Translations under genes and position numbers: made by a program | NCBI GenBank assembly: GCA_002387735.1 | Contig: DGKJ01000051.1 | Span: 43,363-98,767 of the forward strand | DNA: 55,405 nucleotides | From: Bacteriovoracaceae bacterium UBA4573 | GTDB lineage: Bacteria; Bdellovibrionota; UBA1018; UBA923 | Reading direction: 5' to 3' | Notes under the pieces: generated by a model | The model's input: only the letters and a program-made list of their open reading frames with translations | Database searches by the model: none | Told to the model about the DNA's origin: nothing | In this document: in pieces, positions 41,833 through 51,558 of the stretch | How positions within the stretch are numbered: position 1 is the first letter of the stretch | Layout: each line of letters opens with the position of its first letter

Positions 41833-42942
41833 ATGAAGTTTACACTTCAAAAAGATAGCTTTCTTGAAGCGCTTCAAAAAGTTCAAAACGTCGTTGAGCG
41901 AAAGAACACTGTTCAGATTCTTTCTAACGTTCTTCTGACCACTGACAAGGATTCACTCTCACTAACAGCGACCGATCTTGAAGTAGGTATTGTCGTTAAT
42001 CAACCAGTGGATAAGTCCAGTGAAGGTAAGGTTGCAATCTCAGCTAAAAATCTTGTGGAGATTGTGAAAGAGCTCCCAAATAAAGCTGTTACACTCACCA
42101 AAAAAGATAACAACTGGGTTGAGATATCCTGTCAGAAGTCCACTTTTAATCTTGTGGGTTTAAGTGCAGAAGAGTTTCCACCACTTCCAGCTTTTGAAAG
42201 TAAATCCTTTCTAAAAGTAAATGCAGCGGCTGCTCGTGAAATGATTGATCGCACGCTATTTGCTGTTTCGACCGACGAAACTCGTTATCACCTCAACGGG
42301 GTGTTTTTCGAAACAATTGAAAACGGCCTCATTCGTATGGTGGCTACCGATGGCCACCGCCTTTCGTTTATCGATCGAGAACTTTTTCTATCGAAAACGG
42401 ACCAGTTTGAACGCGGCATCATAATTCCCAAAAAAGGGTTAGGAGAGTTGCGCCGCTTGATCGAGGGTAAGGTAGATGAATTCTCGCTTGCTCTAGATAA
42501 AGGCAATCTTTTGGTAAAACTCGACCGTACTTTGCTCTTTATTCGCCTTATAGAAGGTGATTACCCAGATTATGAGCAAGTGATGCCAAAGAAGGCCGAT
42601 CGACGTTTGACGGTCGACCGTGAAGAGTTCTTGGGCAGTCTGCGAAGGGTGTCTCTTCTAGCTAATGAAAAAAGCAGAGGCGTGAAGCTGGCGCTCTCGG
42701 CCAATAATCTCGTTATCACTTCAAGTAATTCCGACTTAGGCGATGCAAAAGAAGAACTTGATGTGGATTATTCTGCGGAACAAGTCGAAATCGGCTTTAA
42801 TGCTCGGTATGTAATTGAATGCCTATCCATCTTGGATTGCGAAAAAGTGACGTTTGATCTCAATGACAAGTTGAGTCCTGGCCTATTGCGGCCAGCCGGT
42901 CGTTCAGATTACACCTACATAGTCATGCCGATGCGAATTTAG
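41833..42942 (+). CDS. dnaN: DNA polymerase III beta sliding clamp
   Basis: Ring-shaped processivity factor, 369 residues, with three repeated clamp domains. Recognisable segments are LQKVQNVVERKNTVQILSNV, VATDGHRLSFIDRE and the C-terminal YTYIVMPMRI. GAGGAGA lies 6 nt before ATG 41833, next to the origin AT-rich element, so transcription must start within oriC or read through from dnaA. Confidence 0.97.
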   Translation: MKFTLQKDSFLEALQKVQNVVERKNTVQILSNVLLTTDKDSLSLTATDLEVGIVVNQPVDKSSEGKVAISAKNLVEIVKELPNKAVTLTKKDNNWVEISCQKSTFNLVGLSAEEFPPLPAFESKSFLKVNAAAAREMIDRTLFAVSTDETRYHLNGVFFETIENGLIRMVATDGHRLSFIDRELFLSKTDQFERGIIIPKKGLGELRRLIEGKVDEFSLALDKGNLLVKLDRTLLFIRLIEGDYPDYEQVMPKKADRRLTVDREEFLGSLRRVSLLANEKSRGVKLALSANNLVITSSNSDLGDAKEELDVDYSAEQVEIGFNARYVIECLSILDCEKVTFDLNDKLSPGLLRPAGRSDYTYIVMPMRI

Positions 42943-42971
42943 CGTCCAAAATACGAAGATGCGATGACGCG

Positions 42972-44126
42972 ATGTATATTGAATCACTGCGTCTTTATCA
43001 ATTTCGCTGCTTTGAAGAGCTTACGCTCGAGCCGAAGCGCGATTTTAATGTCATTAGCGGACTGAATGGGCAGGGTAAAACGAGTCTTTTGGAGGCTGTG
43101 GGCCTTTTGGGCTCGCTCAAGAGCTTTCGTCATGCGAAAAACCTAGAGCTCGTGCAGTTCGAAAAATTAGAGGCCTTAGTCTCGGGCCGAGTTCGAAACG
43201 GAAGTTTAGAAGGCCGCGCTGAGGTAAGAGTCTACCCGGGTCGAAAACACGCCACATTCAACGGTAAATCCTGTAAATTTCTTAGCGAATATCTTGGAAA
43301 GCTTTCAGTTGTTAGTTTTAGTCCTTCGGATTTGGAAATTATCCGGGGGGGCCCCGAATATCGAAGGTCCTGGGTGGATCGTTTTGCTACCGTGACTAAT
43401 CCAGAACATGCAGATTGCATGGCCCGATATACCAAGGCTTTGGACAACAGAAATCGCATCCTAAAACAGCTTAGTTTAGGACACATTTCTCGAGTCACCG
43501 ATGACTTTTCGGTGTGGACCACAGAGGTCGCAAAGTTAGGCGCGCAAGTTATCCACAATCGCATCCACACGGTGGATAACTCACGCGAAAAAATAGCCCA
43601 ATATTACAGCGAAATTGCCGGCCAAAATACAGATGTAAGTATACGATATATTAGTAAAATTTTTGAACAAGATCCTGGTGGACAACCGTCCCTGGGTTCT
43701 ATAGAACTATGGTTTCAAACGCTTCAAAAAGCACTGGTGGATAACTTCCGCAAAGAGTGTGTTCTAGGAGCAACTTCTGTTGGACCACACCGCGATGATT
43801 TGGAATTTTCTCTCAACGGAAAAGAAGCCAAATCGTATGGTTCGCAAGGAGAGGTTCGATCGTTAGTTTTAGCTCTGCGGTTAGCAGAGGTTAGAACTTT
43901 TGAACTTACGCGAGGATTGAACCCGATATTGTTGATTGACGATTTTTCGTCGGAACTTGATTCGAAACGGCGAGATTATTTGCTGAAATATTTAAACAGC
44001 AGAGAATCTCAAGTTTTTTTGAGCACGACAGAAATCTTGAATCTCGGGAAAACATTTTTTGTGAACAGAGGAAGGATCGTTTCGGATGACCATGAACCCG
44101 CAAGCGAACGACGTCAGCAATTATAA
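42972..44126 (+). CDS. recF: DNA replication and repair protein RecF
   Basis: SMC-like ATPase that loads RecA at gaps. It is 384 residues. Walker A is GLNGQGKTSLLEAVG near residue 30, the ABC-type signature region is YGSQGEVRSLVLALRLAE, and Walker B is ILLIDDFSSELD. The gene contains an inverted DnaA-box pair at 43549-43579. Its 3' end overlaps gyrB by 41 nt. Confidence 0.95.
   Translation: MYIESLRLYQFRCFEELTLEPKRDFNVISGLNGQGKTSLLEAVGLLGSLKSFRHAKNLELVQFEKLEALVSGRVRNGSLEGRAEVRVYPGRKHATFNGKSCKFLSEYLGKLSVVSFSPSDLEIIRGGPEYRRSWVDRFATVTNPEHADCMARYTKALDNRNRILKQLSLGHISRVTDDFSVWTTEVAKLGAQVIHNRIHTVDNSREKIAQYYSEIAGQNTDVSIRYISKIFEQDPGGQPSLGSIELWFQTLQKALVDNFRKECVLGATSVGPHRDDLEFSLNGKEAKSYGSQGEVRSLVLALRLAEVRTFELTRGLNPILLIDDFSSELDSKRRDYLLKYLNSRESQVFLSTTEILNLGKTFFVNRGRIVSDDHEPASERRQQL
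43549..43579. promoter_or_regulatory. Inverted DnaA-box pair inside recF
   Basis: An exact TTATCCACA (43549-43557) faces a near-match GGTGGATAA (43571-43579), giving inverted 8-bp arms 15 nt apart within the coding sequence. A third near-match, GGTGGATAA, lies at 43737-43745. These lie about 1.8 kb beyond the main cluster. Confidence 0.55.
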
Positions 44127-46515
44127 CGCAGATAAAATTAAAGTACTCGAAGGTCTGGAGGCCGTAAGAAAAAGGCCCGGAATGTACATTGGCGATACCG
44201 GCGCACGTGGTCTTCACCACATGGTGTACGAGGTCGTCGACAACGCAGTCGATGAATCTCTCGCTGGATATTGCAAAAACGTTAAAGTTACGGTTCATGC
44301 CGACAATTCTGTAACCGTAGAAGACGACGGACGAGGCATTCCCGTCGACATGCATAGCTCGGGAGTTTCTGCAGCTGAAGTCGTAATGACCAAGTTGCAT
44401 GCTGGTGGTAAATTCAACGAAGATGGTGGCGCATACAAGGTATCGGGCGGTTTGCACGGTGTTGGCGTTTCAGTAGTAAATGCGTTGAGCGATAGTTTAA
44501 AACTCGAAATTCACCGCAGTGGGAAAGTTTATCAGCAGCTATATAAGCGCGGTAATCCGGTTGAATCACTGAAACAAGTTGGAGTGAGCGAAAAACGTGG
44601 GACTATGGTCACGTTTAAGCCGGACGCCGAAATATTCGAAGTACTCGAATACAATCACGATACGTTAGCCACCCGCCTTCGCGAGCTTGCGTTTTTAAAT
44701 CGTGGTTTAAATATTGTTTTTACTGATGAACGAAACGAACGAACACAGACCTTTTGTTATGAGGGCGGAATTGTATCGTTCGTCGAATTCATGAATAAGA
44801 GTAAAGAAAAAATTCATGATAAGGTGATTTATTTTTCCCAAGAGAAAAACATGATTACCGTCGAACTTGCCATGCAATGGAACGACGGATATTCGGAAAA
44901 TATTTCGTCCTATTGCAATAACATCAATACAATCGAAGGTGGGACCCACGTATCGGGCCTCAAAACTGCGCTCACCCGCGTAATGAATAAGTACGCCGAA
45001 GCAAACGGATTTTTGAAAAATCTAAAAGAAGCAGTACAGGGTGAAGATATTCGAGAAGGTCTCGCTGCAGTAATTAGCGTTAAAATTCCGGAACCTCAAT
45101 TTGAGGGGCAAACCAAAACGAAGTTGGGTAATAGCGAGGTCGAAGGCTTTGTAGCCTCTATTCTGAACGAAAAATTAACCGACTACTTTGAGCTTAATCC
45201 AGGAGTTGCAAAGAAAATAATTCAGAAAGCAATCGATGCAGCCACCGCACGGATAGCTGCTCGAAAAGCGCGGGATCTTACGCGAAGAAAAACAGCGCTG
45301 GATTTTGGCGGCCTTCCAGGAAAAATGGCGGATTGCCAAGAAAAAGATCCTGCACTTTGCGAAATTTTTCTGGTCGAGGGCGATAGCGCCGGCGGATCCG
45401 CAAAACAAGGTCGCGATCGAAGGAATCAAGCAATCTTGCCCCTAAAAGGTAAAATTTTAAACGTCGAAAAAGCTCGCTTCGATAAAATGTTGTCGTTTGA
45501 AGAAATTAAAATTTTGATCACTGCATTGGGAGCGGGAATCGGCAAAGACGATTTCGATATTACTAAGATTCGATACCATAAAGTCGTAATTATGACTGAC
45601 GCCGACGTCGACGGAAGCCATATTCGTACTTTGCTTCTCACCTTCTTTTATCGACAGATGCCAGAAGTAATCGAAAAAGGTTATCTCTATATTGCTCAGC
45701 CACCTTTGTATAAAACGAAAAAAGGTAACAAGGAACGATACCTCAAGAATGAAAATGAACTTAATGATCATCTTCTTTCTACCGGTGTTGAAGGGTTGGT
45801 AGTAAAAAGTGCAAATGGAAATGTGCCGCATTCCCAACTGTTATCTGGTGTAAAGAATGCCTTAAAATTTAAGCGTTCGGTTGAGAAATTAGCGAAGAAG
45901 TACGAAGTGAACGTAATGCGTGCACTTCTTTCTCAGAACGTATCTGTGGATAACTTGAGTGATTCCGAAAAACTTAAGAAAATTATGGATCGGGTTGCAG
46001 TTTACGCAAAAGCCCAGTCCACCGAAATCGGAGACATCAAGTGCGACATTATTAAAGACGAAGCGCATAACTGTTTTGCGGGCCACATAGAGGTAATAAA
46101 AAACAGTACTCGCTATTTCGTAAAGGTCACTCACGATCTTTTGACGTCTCCTGAATACGAAGATTTGGTAAAACAATCTTTGGCTATGAACGTTTTAGGG
46201 CAGGCGCCATTTGTAGTCACAACTGAAAATCAAACAACCGAAACGGTTTCGACCGTGGAAGCACTCGGCAGTTATATTTTGGAAGCATCCAAAAAGGGTG
46301 TTTATGTACAGCGCTATAAAGGTCTCGGAGAGATGAACCCGGAACAACTTTGGGAGACCACGATGGATCCATCTAGGCGCACTCTCTTGAAAGTGTCGGT
46401 TGAGGACGCAGTCGAAGCTGACAGCATTTTTTCAGTATTGATGGGTGATCAAGTTGAACCTCGGCGTCAATTCATTGAAGAAAACGCCCTTCGTGTGAGG
46501 AACCTGGATGTCTAA
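44086..46515 (+). CDS. gyrB: DNA gyrase subunit B
   Basis: ATPase subunit of gyrase, 809 residues. The GHKL ATP site has HHMVYEVVDNAVDESLAG and DDGRGIPVD with GGKFNEDGGAYKVSGGLHGV (the last one at about 105-124). The TOPRIM motifs are EGDSAGGSAKQGRDR and DADVDGSHIRTLL, and the C-terminal signature is RYKGLGEMNPEQLWETTMDP. ATG 44086 lies inside recF; ATG 44092 is an alternative. A DnaA box occurs within the gene at 45945. Confidence 0.97.
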   Translation: MTMNPQANDVSNYNADKIKVLEGLEAVRKRPGMYIGDTGARGLHHMVYEVVDNAVDESLAGYCKNVKVTVHADNSVTVEDDGRGIPVDMHSSGVSAAEVVMTKLHAGGKFNEDGGAYKVSGGLHGVGVSVVNALSDSLKLEIHRSGKVYQQLYKRGNPVESLKQVGVSEKRGTMVTFKPDAEIFEVLEYNHDTLATRLRELAFLNRGLNIVFTDERNERTQTFCYEGGIVSFVEFMNKSKEKIHDKVIYFSQEKNMITVELAMQWNDGYSENISSYCNNINTIEGGTHVSGLKTALTRVMNKYAEANGFLKNLKEAVQGEDIREGLAAVISVKIPEPQFEGQTKTKLGNSEVEGFVASILNEKLTDYFELNPGVAKKIIQKAIDAATARIAARKARDLTRRKTALDFGGLPGKMADCQEKDPALCEIFLVEGDSAGGSAKQGRDRRNQAILPLKGKILNVEKARFDKMLSFEEIKILITALGAGIGKDDFDITKIRYHKVVIMTDADVDGSHIRTLLLTFFYRQMPEVIEKGYLYIAQPPLYKTKKGNKERYLKNENELNDHLLSTGVEGLVVKSANGNVPHSQLLSGVKNALKFKRSVEKLAKKYEVNVMRALLSQNVSVDNLSDSEKLKKIMDRVAVYAKAQSTEIGDIKCDIIKDEAHNCFAGHIEVIKNSTRYFVKVTHDLLTSPEYEDLVKQSLAMNVLGQAPFVVTTENQTTETVSTVEALGSYILEASKKGVYVQRYKGLGEMNPEQLWETTMDPSRRTLLKVSVEDAVEADSIFSVLMGDQVEPRRQFIEENALRVRNLDV
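45945..45953 (-). promoter_or_regulatory. Isolated exact DnaA box inside gyrB
   Basis: TGTGGATAA, an exact minus-strand DnaA box, lies in the gyrB coding sequence (codons for V-D-N), about 4.2 kb from the last oriC box. It may be chance or a titration site. Confidence 0.4.
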
Positions 46516-47521
46516 CGTTCGCAGCAAGATCATGGGCGTAGGTTACTACGTGCCCCCTCGCGTCGTTACTAACGACGATCTTGTAAAACTGTATGGAATT
46601 GACACCTCGGATGAATGGATCCAGCAGAGAACTGGAATACAACAGCGACATTACGTAGATCCGGGAGTTACCAATGCAGATTTAGCTGTCGAGGCTTCCA
46701 AAAAAGCGCTAGATGCCGCCGGAGTAAAAAAAGAAGAAATAGATTTCATTTTATATGCGACCTTAAGCCCCGATCATGAATTTCCAGGGACCTCGTGTTT
46801 TTTTCAGGCAAAGTTTGGAATTCCTGGTGTCCCCGCTATGGATATTCGTAATCAGTGTACGGGATTTTTATATCTACTATCGATGGCAAATGCATTGGTG
46901 CGCACAGGTCAGTATAAACGAATACTCGTAATTGGCAGTGAAGTTCATTCGAGGGGTCTTGATCTATCAACACAAGGTCGTGATGTAGCAGTATTGTTCG
47001 GGGACGCGGCTGGTGCAGCGGTGGTCGGGCCTTGTGCTCCCGGTGATCAAAGTGAAATTCTATCTGTTCACCTTCACGCAGACGGAGAGCATGCTAAAGA
47101 CCTTTGGCTCGAGGCTCCTGGGTGTGCATTTCACCCATTTCGTTTGCCGAAAGATGCCTTGGAAACGAGAAGCATTTATCCGCAAATGAACGGAAAGACA
47201 GTTTTCTTAAATGCAGTTCGCAGAATGCCTGAAGTCGTTCTCGAAGCACTCAAACACCACAATCTAAAAATGTCCGAAGTAGATCTGGTGGTGCCGCATC
47301 AAGCAAATTTAAGAATTAATGAGGCAGTAGCGAAATTTTTAAGTGTTCCGGAAGAGAAATTTTTTAACACTATTCAGCGCTTTGGAAACACCACAGCGGC
47401 TACTATTCCAATTGGTCTTTCTGAGGCTGCGGCTCAAGGAAAACTAAAAAAGGGAATGTTAGTGGCAATGCCAGCCTTTGGCAGTGGCTTTACCTGGGGT
47501 GCAGCGCTCGTTCGTTGGTAG
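46508..47521 (+). CDS. fabH: 3-oxoacyl-ACP synthase III (FabH-like)
   Basis: Condenses acetyl- or acyl-CoA with malonyl-ACP to start fatty-acid synthesis. It is 337 residues, slightly longer than the usual 310-330. The catalytic triad is complete: C117 in IRNQCTGFLYLLS, H264 in VVPHQANLRI and N294 in RFGNTTAATIP. It overlaps the end of gyrB by 8 nt and is followed by gyrA after 20 nt, so it is co-transcribed between the gyrase subunits. Related KAS III enzymes that are not primary initiators are possible; no acp or other fab genes are nearby. Confidence 0.92.
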   Translation: MSNVRSKIMGVGYYVPPRVVTNDDLVKLYGIDTSDEWIQQRTGIQQRHYVDPGVTNADLAVEASKKALDAAGVKKEEIDFILYATLSPDHEFPGTSCFFQAKFGIPGVPAMDIRNQCTGFLYLLSMANALVRTGQYKRILVIGSEVHSRGLDLSTQGRDVAVLFGDAAGAAVVGPCAPGDQSEILSVHLHADGEHAKDLWLEAPGCAFHPFRLPKDALETRSIYPQMNGKTVFLNAVRRMPEVVLEALKHHNLKMSEVDLVVPHQANLRINEAVAKFLSVPEEKFFNTIQRFGNTTAATIPIGLSEAAAQGKLKKGMLVAMPAFGSGFTWGAALVRW

Positions 47522-47541
47522 ATATTTAGGAAAAAATCATT

Positions 47542-50064
47542 ATGACTCAAGAAACAAACGTCGAAAAAAATCACATTACCGTAAATATCGAAGATGAAAT
47601 GCGCGGCGCCTACTTAGATTATGCAATGAGCGTAATCGTAGGACGCGCCCTTCCCGACGTGCGTGACGGATTAAAACCAGTTCATAGACGGGTTTTATAC
47701 GCAATGTACGACCTCGGTAATACCTATAATAAACCCTATAAAAAATCGGCGCGTGTCGTGGGTGACGTTATTGGTAAATACCACCCACACGGTGACACCG
47801 CTGTTTACGATACGATGGTCCGAATGGCGCAAGATTTTTCTTTGCGTTACACCCTTATTGATGGTCAGGGAAATTTCGGTTCTATCGACGGCGATAGCCC
47901 AGCGGCGATGCGTTACACCGAGGTCAGAATGTCTCGTGTTGCCGACGAAATGTTGAGTGATCTCGATAAAGAAACCGTAGATCACGGACCAAACTATGAC
48001 GACTCTCTAAAAGAGCCGCTCGTCATGCCTTCAAGACTACCGAATCTCATTATCAACGGCTCAAGCGGTATCGCAGTCGGTATGGCAACCAACATACCAC
48101 CTCACAACCTCACAGAAGTTTGTGATGCGGTGATTTCGCTCATTCGAAATCCAAAAATGACCATTGAAGAATTGTGCACCTATATAAAAGGGCCGGACTT
48201 TCCCACTGGCGGAATTATTTGCGGAGCCGACGGCTTGAGATCTGCCTATCGAACAGGAAAAGGTGTCATTCAAGTACGAGCAAAGACGACACTTGAGAGC
48301 AGCAAAAAAGGCGATAAAGAAGCCATTATCGTAACAGAACTACCCTACCAGGTGAATAAAGCGAAACTTATCGAGAAAATTGCTGAGCTAGTTAAAGATA
48401 AAAGAATTGAAGGAATTTCTGACCTTCGCGATGAGTCCGACCGCAACGGCATGAGAATCGTTATTGAGCTAAAGCGCGGTGAAAATTCGCAGGTTATTTT
48501 GAATAACCTGTTTAAGCTTACACCGATGCAAGACAGTTTCGGTATCATCATGCTGGCATTACATCAAAATCAGCCAAAGGTTTTTAACATCAAGGATATG
48601 TTGGCTGCTTTCGTAGAACACCGAAAAGAAATTGTTGTTAGACGGACTATATTTGATCTTAAGAAAGCTGAAGCTCGTGCCCATATTTTAGAGGGTTTGA
48701 AAAAAGCGGTAGAAAATATTGATGATGTAGTTACTCTCATTAAATCGGCGAAAAACCCGGACGAAGCTCGCAGCGGCCTAATGTCGAAGTACTCTTTTAC
48801 CGAAATTCAAGCTCAAGCAATTTTAGATATGCGGCTACAAAGACTCACAGGTCTTGAGCGCGATAAGATTGTTGAAGAGTATAAAGAAATTCTCGGCGTA
48901 ATTGAAAAATTGAAGGCAATTCTAGCCTCGGAAAAACTAGTTCTCGATATTATTGTCGACGAACTGGAAGAGTTGAAGAAGGCCTACGGTGATGCACGTC
49001 GCACCGAAATTATGGAAGGGGCGCTCTCAGACATAGACACTGAGGATTTAATTGCAGACGAAGAAATGATCGTAGCAATTACTCATACCGGTTTCGTAAA
49101 GCGATCTAGCCCAACCCTGTATCGTAGCCAAAGGCGCGGTGGTCGAGGAGTTCGTGGCATTACCACTGGTGAAGAGGATTTCGTGTCCTCAATCTTTAGA
49201 ACTACTAACCTGAGCTATCTGCTGTGTTTTACCAATAAAGGTAGGATGCATTGGCTCAAAGTATATAAAATTCCAGAAGGCAGTAAACAGTCCAAAGGCA
49301 AAGCGATAGTAAATTTAATTAATCTAGCGCCGCACGAACAAATAAAAGCGATTCTTCCAGTGCGAGAGTTTATCGAAGATCGTTTTATCGTGATGGTTAC
49401 TAAAAAGGGCGTAATAAAAAAGACCGGATTAAATGATTTTAGCAATGTTCGAGCTGCCGGAATTATTGCCCTTACTATTGATGAAGGCGACGAGTTGGCC
49501 GCAGCACGAATAACCAATGGAAAACAGCACATATTTCTTTGTTCTAAAAACGGCATGAGCATTCGTTTTGACGAGGAAGATGTACGGTCAATGGGCCGGT
49601 CCGCAAGAGGCGTGCGCGGAATTGAATTGGACGAAGGTGACGTAGTTGTTGGAGTTGAAGCTCTGGATCCAGCCGATAAAACCGCAACCATCTTGACCGT
49701 TACCAATTTGGGTTACGGAAAACGTACAGAACCAGAAGAATATCGAATTCAGTCCCGGGGTGGAAAAGGCATCATTACGATGAAGACCACCGATAAGACG
49801 GGAGAAGTTATTGGTACTAAATCAGTAACTGACAAAGATGATCTCATGGTCATTACTGATAAAGGCCAAACTATTCGAATCAAAATTGCGGAAATTCGCT
49901 CGATGGGTCGAAACACCCAAGGTGTGCGCGTGATCAACGTTAACTCCGGAGAACACGTGGTTGGCATTGAACATTTGGCAGAGAGTGAAACCGAAGAAGA
50001 TTTGGGAGCAGTCGGCGAAACCCCGACAAGCGCGCCGGTTAGCAATGGAGCAGATCATTCTTAA
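47542..50064 (+). CDS. gyrA: DNA gyrase subunit A
   Basis: Breakage-reunion subunit of gyrase, 840 residues. The active-site tyrosine is Y125 in AAMRYTEVRMS. The quinolone region reads HPHGDTAVYDTMVRMAQ, with T86 and D90 at the sites equivalent to E. coli S83 and D87. The C-terminal beta-pinwheel repeats include the GyrA-box-like RRGGRGVRGI. The C-terminus is acidic. A ribosome site TTTAGGA precedes ATG 47542. Confidence 0.97.
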   Translation: MTQETNVEKNHITVNIEDEMRGAYLDYAMSVIVGRALPDVRDGLKPVHRRVLYAMYDLGNTYNKPYKKSARVVGDVIGKYHPHGDTAVYDTMVRMAQDFSLRYTLIDGQGNFGSIDGDSPAAMRYTEVRMSRVADEMLSDLDKETVDHGPNYDDSLKEPLVMPSRLPNLIINGSSGIAVGMATNIPPHNLTEVCDAVISLIRNPKMTIEELCTYIKGPDFPTGGIICGADGLRSAYRTGKGVIQVRAKTTLESSKKGDKEAIIVTELPYQVNKAKLIEKIAELVKDKRIEGISDLRDESDRNGMRIVIELKRGENSQVILNNLFKLTPMQDSFGIIMLALHQNQPKVFNIKDMLAAFVEHRKEIVVRRTIFDLKKAEARAHILEGLKKAVENIDDVVTLIKSAKNPDEARSGLMSKYSFTEIQAQAILDMRLQRLTGLERDKIVEEYKEILGVIEKLKAILASEKLVLDIIVDELEELKKAYGDARRTEIMEGALSDIDTEDLIADEEMIVAITHTGFVKRSSPTLYRSQRRGGRGVRGITTGEEDFVSSIFRTTNLSYLLCFTNKGRMHWLKVYKIPEGSKQSKGKAIVNLINLAPHEQIKAILPVREFIEDRFIVMVTKKGVIKKTGLNDFSNVRAAGIIALTIDEGDELAAARITNGKQHIFLCSKNGMSIRFDEEDVRSMGRSARGVRGIELDEGDVVVGVEALDPADKTATILTVTNLGYGKRTEPEEYRIQSRGGKGIITMKTTDKTGEVIGTKSVTDKDDLMVITDKGQTIRIKIAEIRSMGRNTQGVRVINVNSGEHVVGIEHLAESETEEDLGAVGETPTSAPVSNGADHS

Positions 50065-50086
50065 AGTGTTCGTGATTTGGTCTTTT

Positions 50087-50899
50087 GTGAAAAACGACAG
50101 ATTTGTTCGAAGAGCATTGATTAGGCCATTGTTAGTTTCGATTTTGCTGGTGTGTTGCGCTTGCAATATGCAAGCGGACAAGAACCACTACGTTTTAGCC
50201 GAGCGACTATTTTCAGATCACAAATACGCAGCAGCTGTTGCCGAGTTCCAAAAGATCATCGACAGTAATCCGAGGGGTCCGCTAACTCACCAGGCCCTAT
50301 TTCGAATAGCGGTGATTCAATATTTGTATCTCGAGCGTTACCAGGATTCGATTAATACATTTCGTCAATTCATCGCATTATCTCAAAATGAAGAGCTCGT
50401 GTACCAGGCTGAAAAAAGCGTAGGGGAAATTTTTTTTTCCAAAACGGAAAATTACCGTAGTGCGGTAGATCAATATAAGAGACTCATCGAAAAATACCCT
50501 AATTCAAAAGAGGGTGATTTTTTTCATTATCGATTGGCTAAAAGTTATTACGGAGCGCTCCGATTTGCCGATGCTATTCAGACCTATAAAGAATTTCTCG
50601 ATAAATATCCCAAAAGTGAGTTGGCGGCAGATGCTAGTTACCAAATAGGTAACACGCTTTTCACTCAAGGTGATTGTGAAGCCGCCGTAAAGGCATTTGA
50701 AAATGTTATCAAAAGTTTTCCCAATAGCGATGTTGCCATATTCGCTCAGTTCGGAGTTGGAAATTGTTATGAAGAAACCGGAAGGACTTCTGAGGCACTC
50801 AATCTGTACAAAACTCTTGTGGACCGCTACCCTACCAAGTCCATCATAGAGGCCAAAATTAAGCGACTTCAGTCGAAAGAGGAGTCAAGGATTCGCTAG
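50087..50899 (+). CDS. TPR-repeat lipoprotein
   Basis: Predicted lipoprotein with tetratricopeptide repeats. Starting at GTG 50087 gives 270 residues and a normal signal peptide: basic MKNDRFVRRALIR, a hydrophobic core, and CCAC at the cleavage site with Ala at -1. ATG 50045 would add 14 residues and overlap gyrA by 20 nt; neither has a ribosome site. From about residue 30 there are five or six TPR-like units of about 36 residues (for example YAAAVAEFQKIIDSNP, YRSAVDQYKRLIEKYPNS, FADAIQTYKEFLDKYP, CEAAVKAFENVIKSFPNS). It resembles the BamD/CpoB class of envelope proteins, but a specific partner cannot be named. Confidence 0.8.
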   Translation: MKNDRFVRRALIRPLLVSILLVCCACNMQADKNHYVLAERLFSDHKYAAAVAEFQKIIDSNPRGPLTHQALFRIAVIQYLYLERYQDSINTFRQFIALSQNEELVYQAEKSVGEIFFSKTENYRSAVDQYKRLIEKYPNSKEGDFFHYRLAKSYYGALRFADAIQTYKEFLDKYPKSELAADASYQIGNTLFTQGDCEAAVKAFENVIKSFPNSDVAIFAQFGVGNCYEETGRTSEALNLYKTLVDRYPTKSIIEAKIKRLQSKEESRIR

Positions 50900-50957
50900 T
50901 CCCAACCTTCGATTGACCGGCATTTTTACTCATGGTAACGGTGCGTTAAATTTAAGA

Positions 50958-51164
50958 ATGTATCAAAAGTTTGCCCAGGCATTTGGAATGGTTATGCAGG
51001 TGTTTTTTCTGAGCCTGGCCGGTTTTGTAGTTGGTTACGGTTTAGACACCGTCGTCGTAGTATCAAAACCATGGCTTTCGATCATACTAGCTTTTGGTGG
51101 TATTAGCCTCGGATTTTATCGACTTTATAAATGGTATATCAATGACTCAAACACAAGCACCTGA
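50958..51164 (+). CDS. atpZ: AtpZ-like small ATP synthase-associated membrane protein
   Basis: 68 residues with two membrane helices (about 11-30 and 38-55), the topology of the AtpZ/ATPase-gene1 family that precedes atpI in F0 operons. I chose ATG 50958 over a TTG at 50913 because the shorter form begins just before the first helix. The assignment rests mainly on size, topology and position before atpI-atpB-atpE. Such proteins are implicated in Mg2+ uptake or c-ring assembly with AtpI. Confidence 0.7.
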   Translation: MYQKFAQAFGMVMQVFFLSLAGFVVGYGLDTVVVVSKPWLSIILAFGGISLGFYRLYKWYINDSNTST

Positions 51165-51546
51165 TCACCTACTTTTAAGAGCAAATGCCTTTTTTGGTAT
51201 TGCGGGGCTATTTTTCTTTTTTCAATTTGGCGACATGATTTCGGTTAAGTCCTTTCTGGTAGGGTGGGCCATTGCTGTCGTTAACCTTGAGCTTCTTCGT
51301 CGGATCATGAAGATTTTGATTGCCTACTATAACGGTCAAAAACCGAGTAAGTTGATTTACTTTTTAGTATTCGCAAAACTTTCGTTTTGGGGTGTGGTGA
51401 TCGCCGCATTTTCAAAGCTCGATTGGATACACCCCCTCCCCTTTGTAATTGGGACTCTAACGATCCTCGTAGCCGGATTTGCATTTGGTTTTAGAGAGTT
51501 TTTTAGAGACAAAACGGCCACTTTGCGTGTAGGTCAGCAGGAATAA
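51142..51546 (+). CDS. atpI: AtpI-like ATP synthase accessory membrane protein
   Basis: 134 residues with four predicted membrane helices and a basic C-terminus (FREFFRDKTATLRVGQQ). ATG 51142 overlaps atpZ by 23 nt. AtpI proteins assist c-ring assembly. Sequence similarity is weak as usual for this family, so the name comes from topology and context. Confidence 0.7.
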   Translation: MTQTQAPDHLLLRANAFFGIAGLFFFFQFGDMISVKSFLVGWAIAVVNLELLRRIMKILIAYYNGQKPSKLIYFLVFAKLSFWGVVIAAFSKLDWIHPLPFVIGTLTILVAGFAFGFREFFRDKTATLRVGQQE

Positions 51547-51558
51547 GGATTTTAGCGT

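Noticed and set aside
43906..44457. 183-codon minus-strand ORF across the recF-gyrB junction
   Set aside because: Overlaps two certain genes on the opposite strand; no family features.
49215..49706. 163-codon ORF antisense to gyrA
   Set aside because: Shadow of the beta-pinwheel repeats; Ser/Thr/Arg-rich with no domain.
49160..50064. Acquired quinolone resistance at GyrA T86
   Set aside because: Thr at this position occurs naturally in many wild-type lineages, so the residue alone says nothing about resistance.
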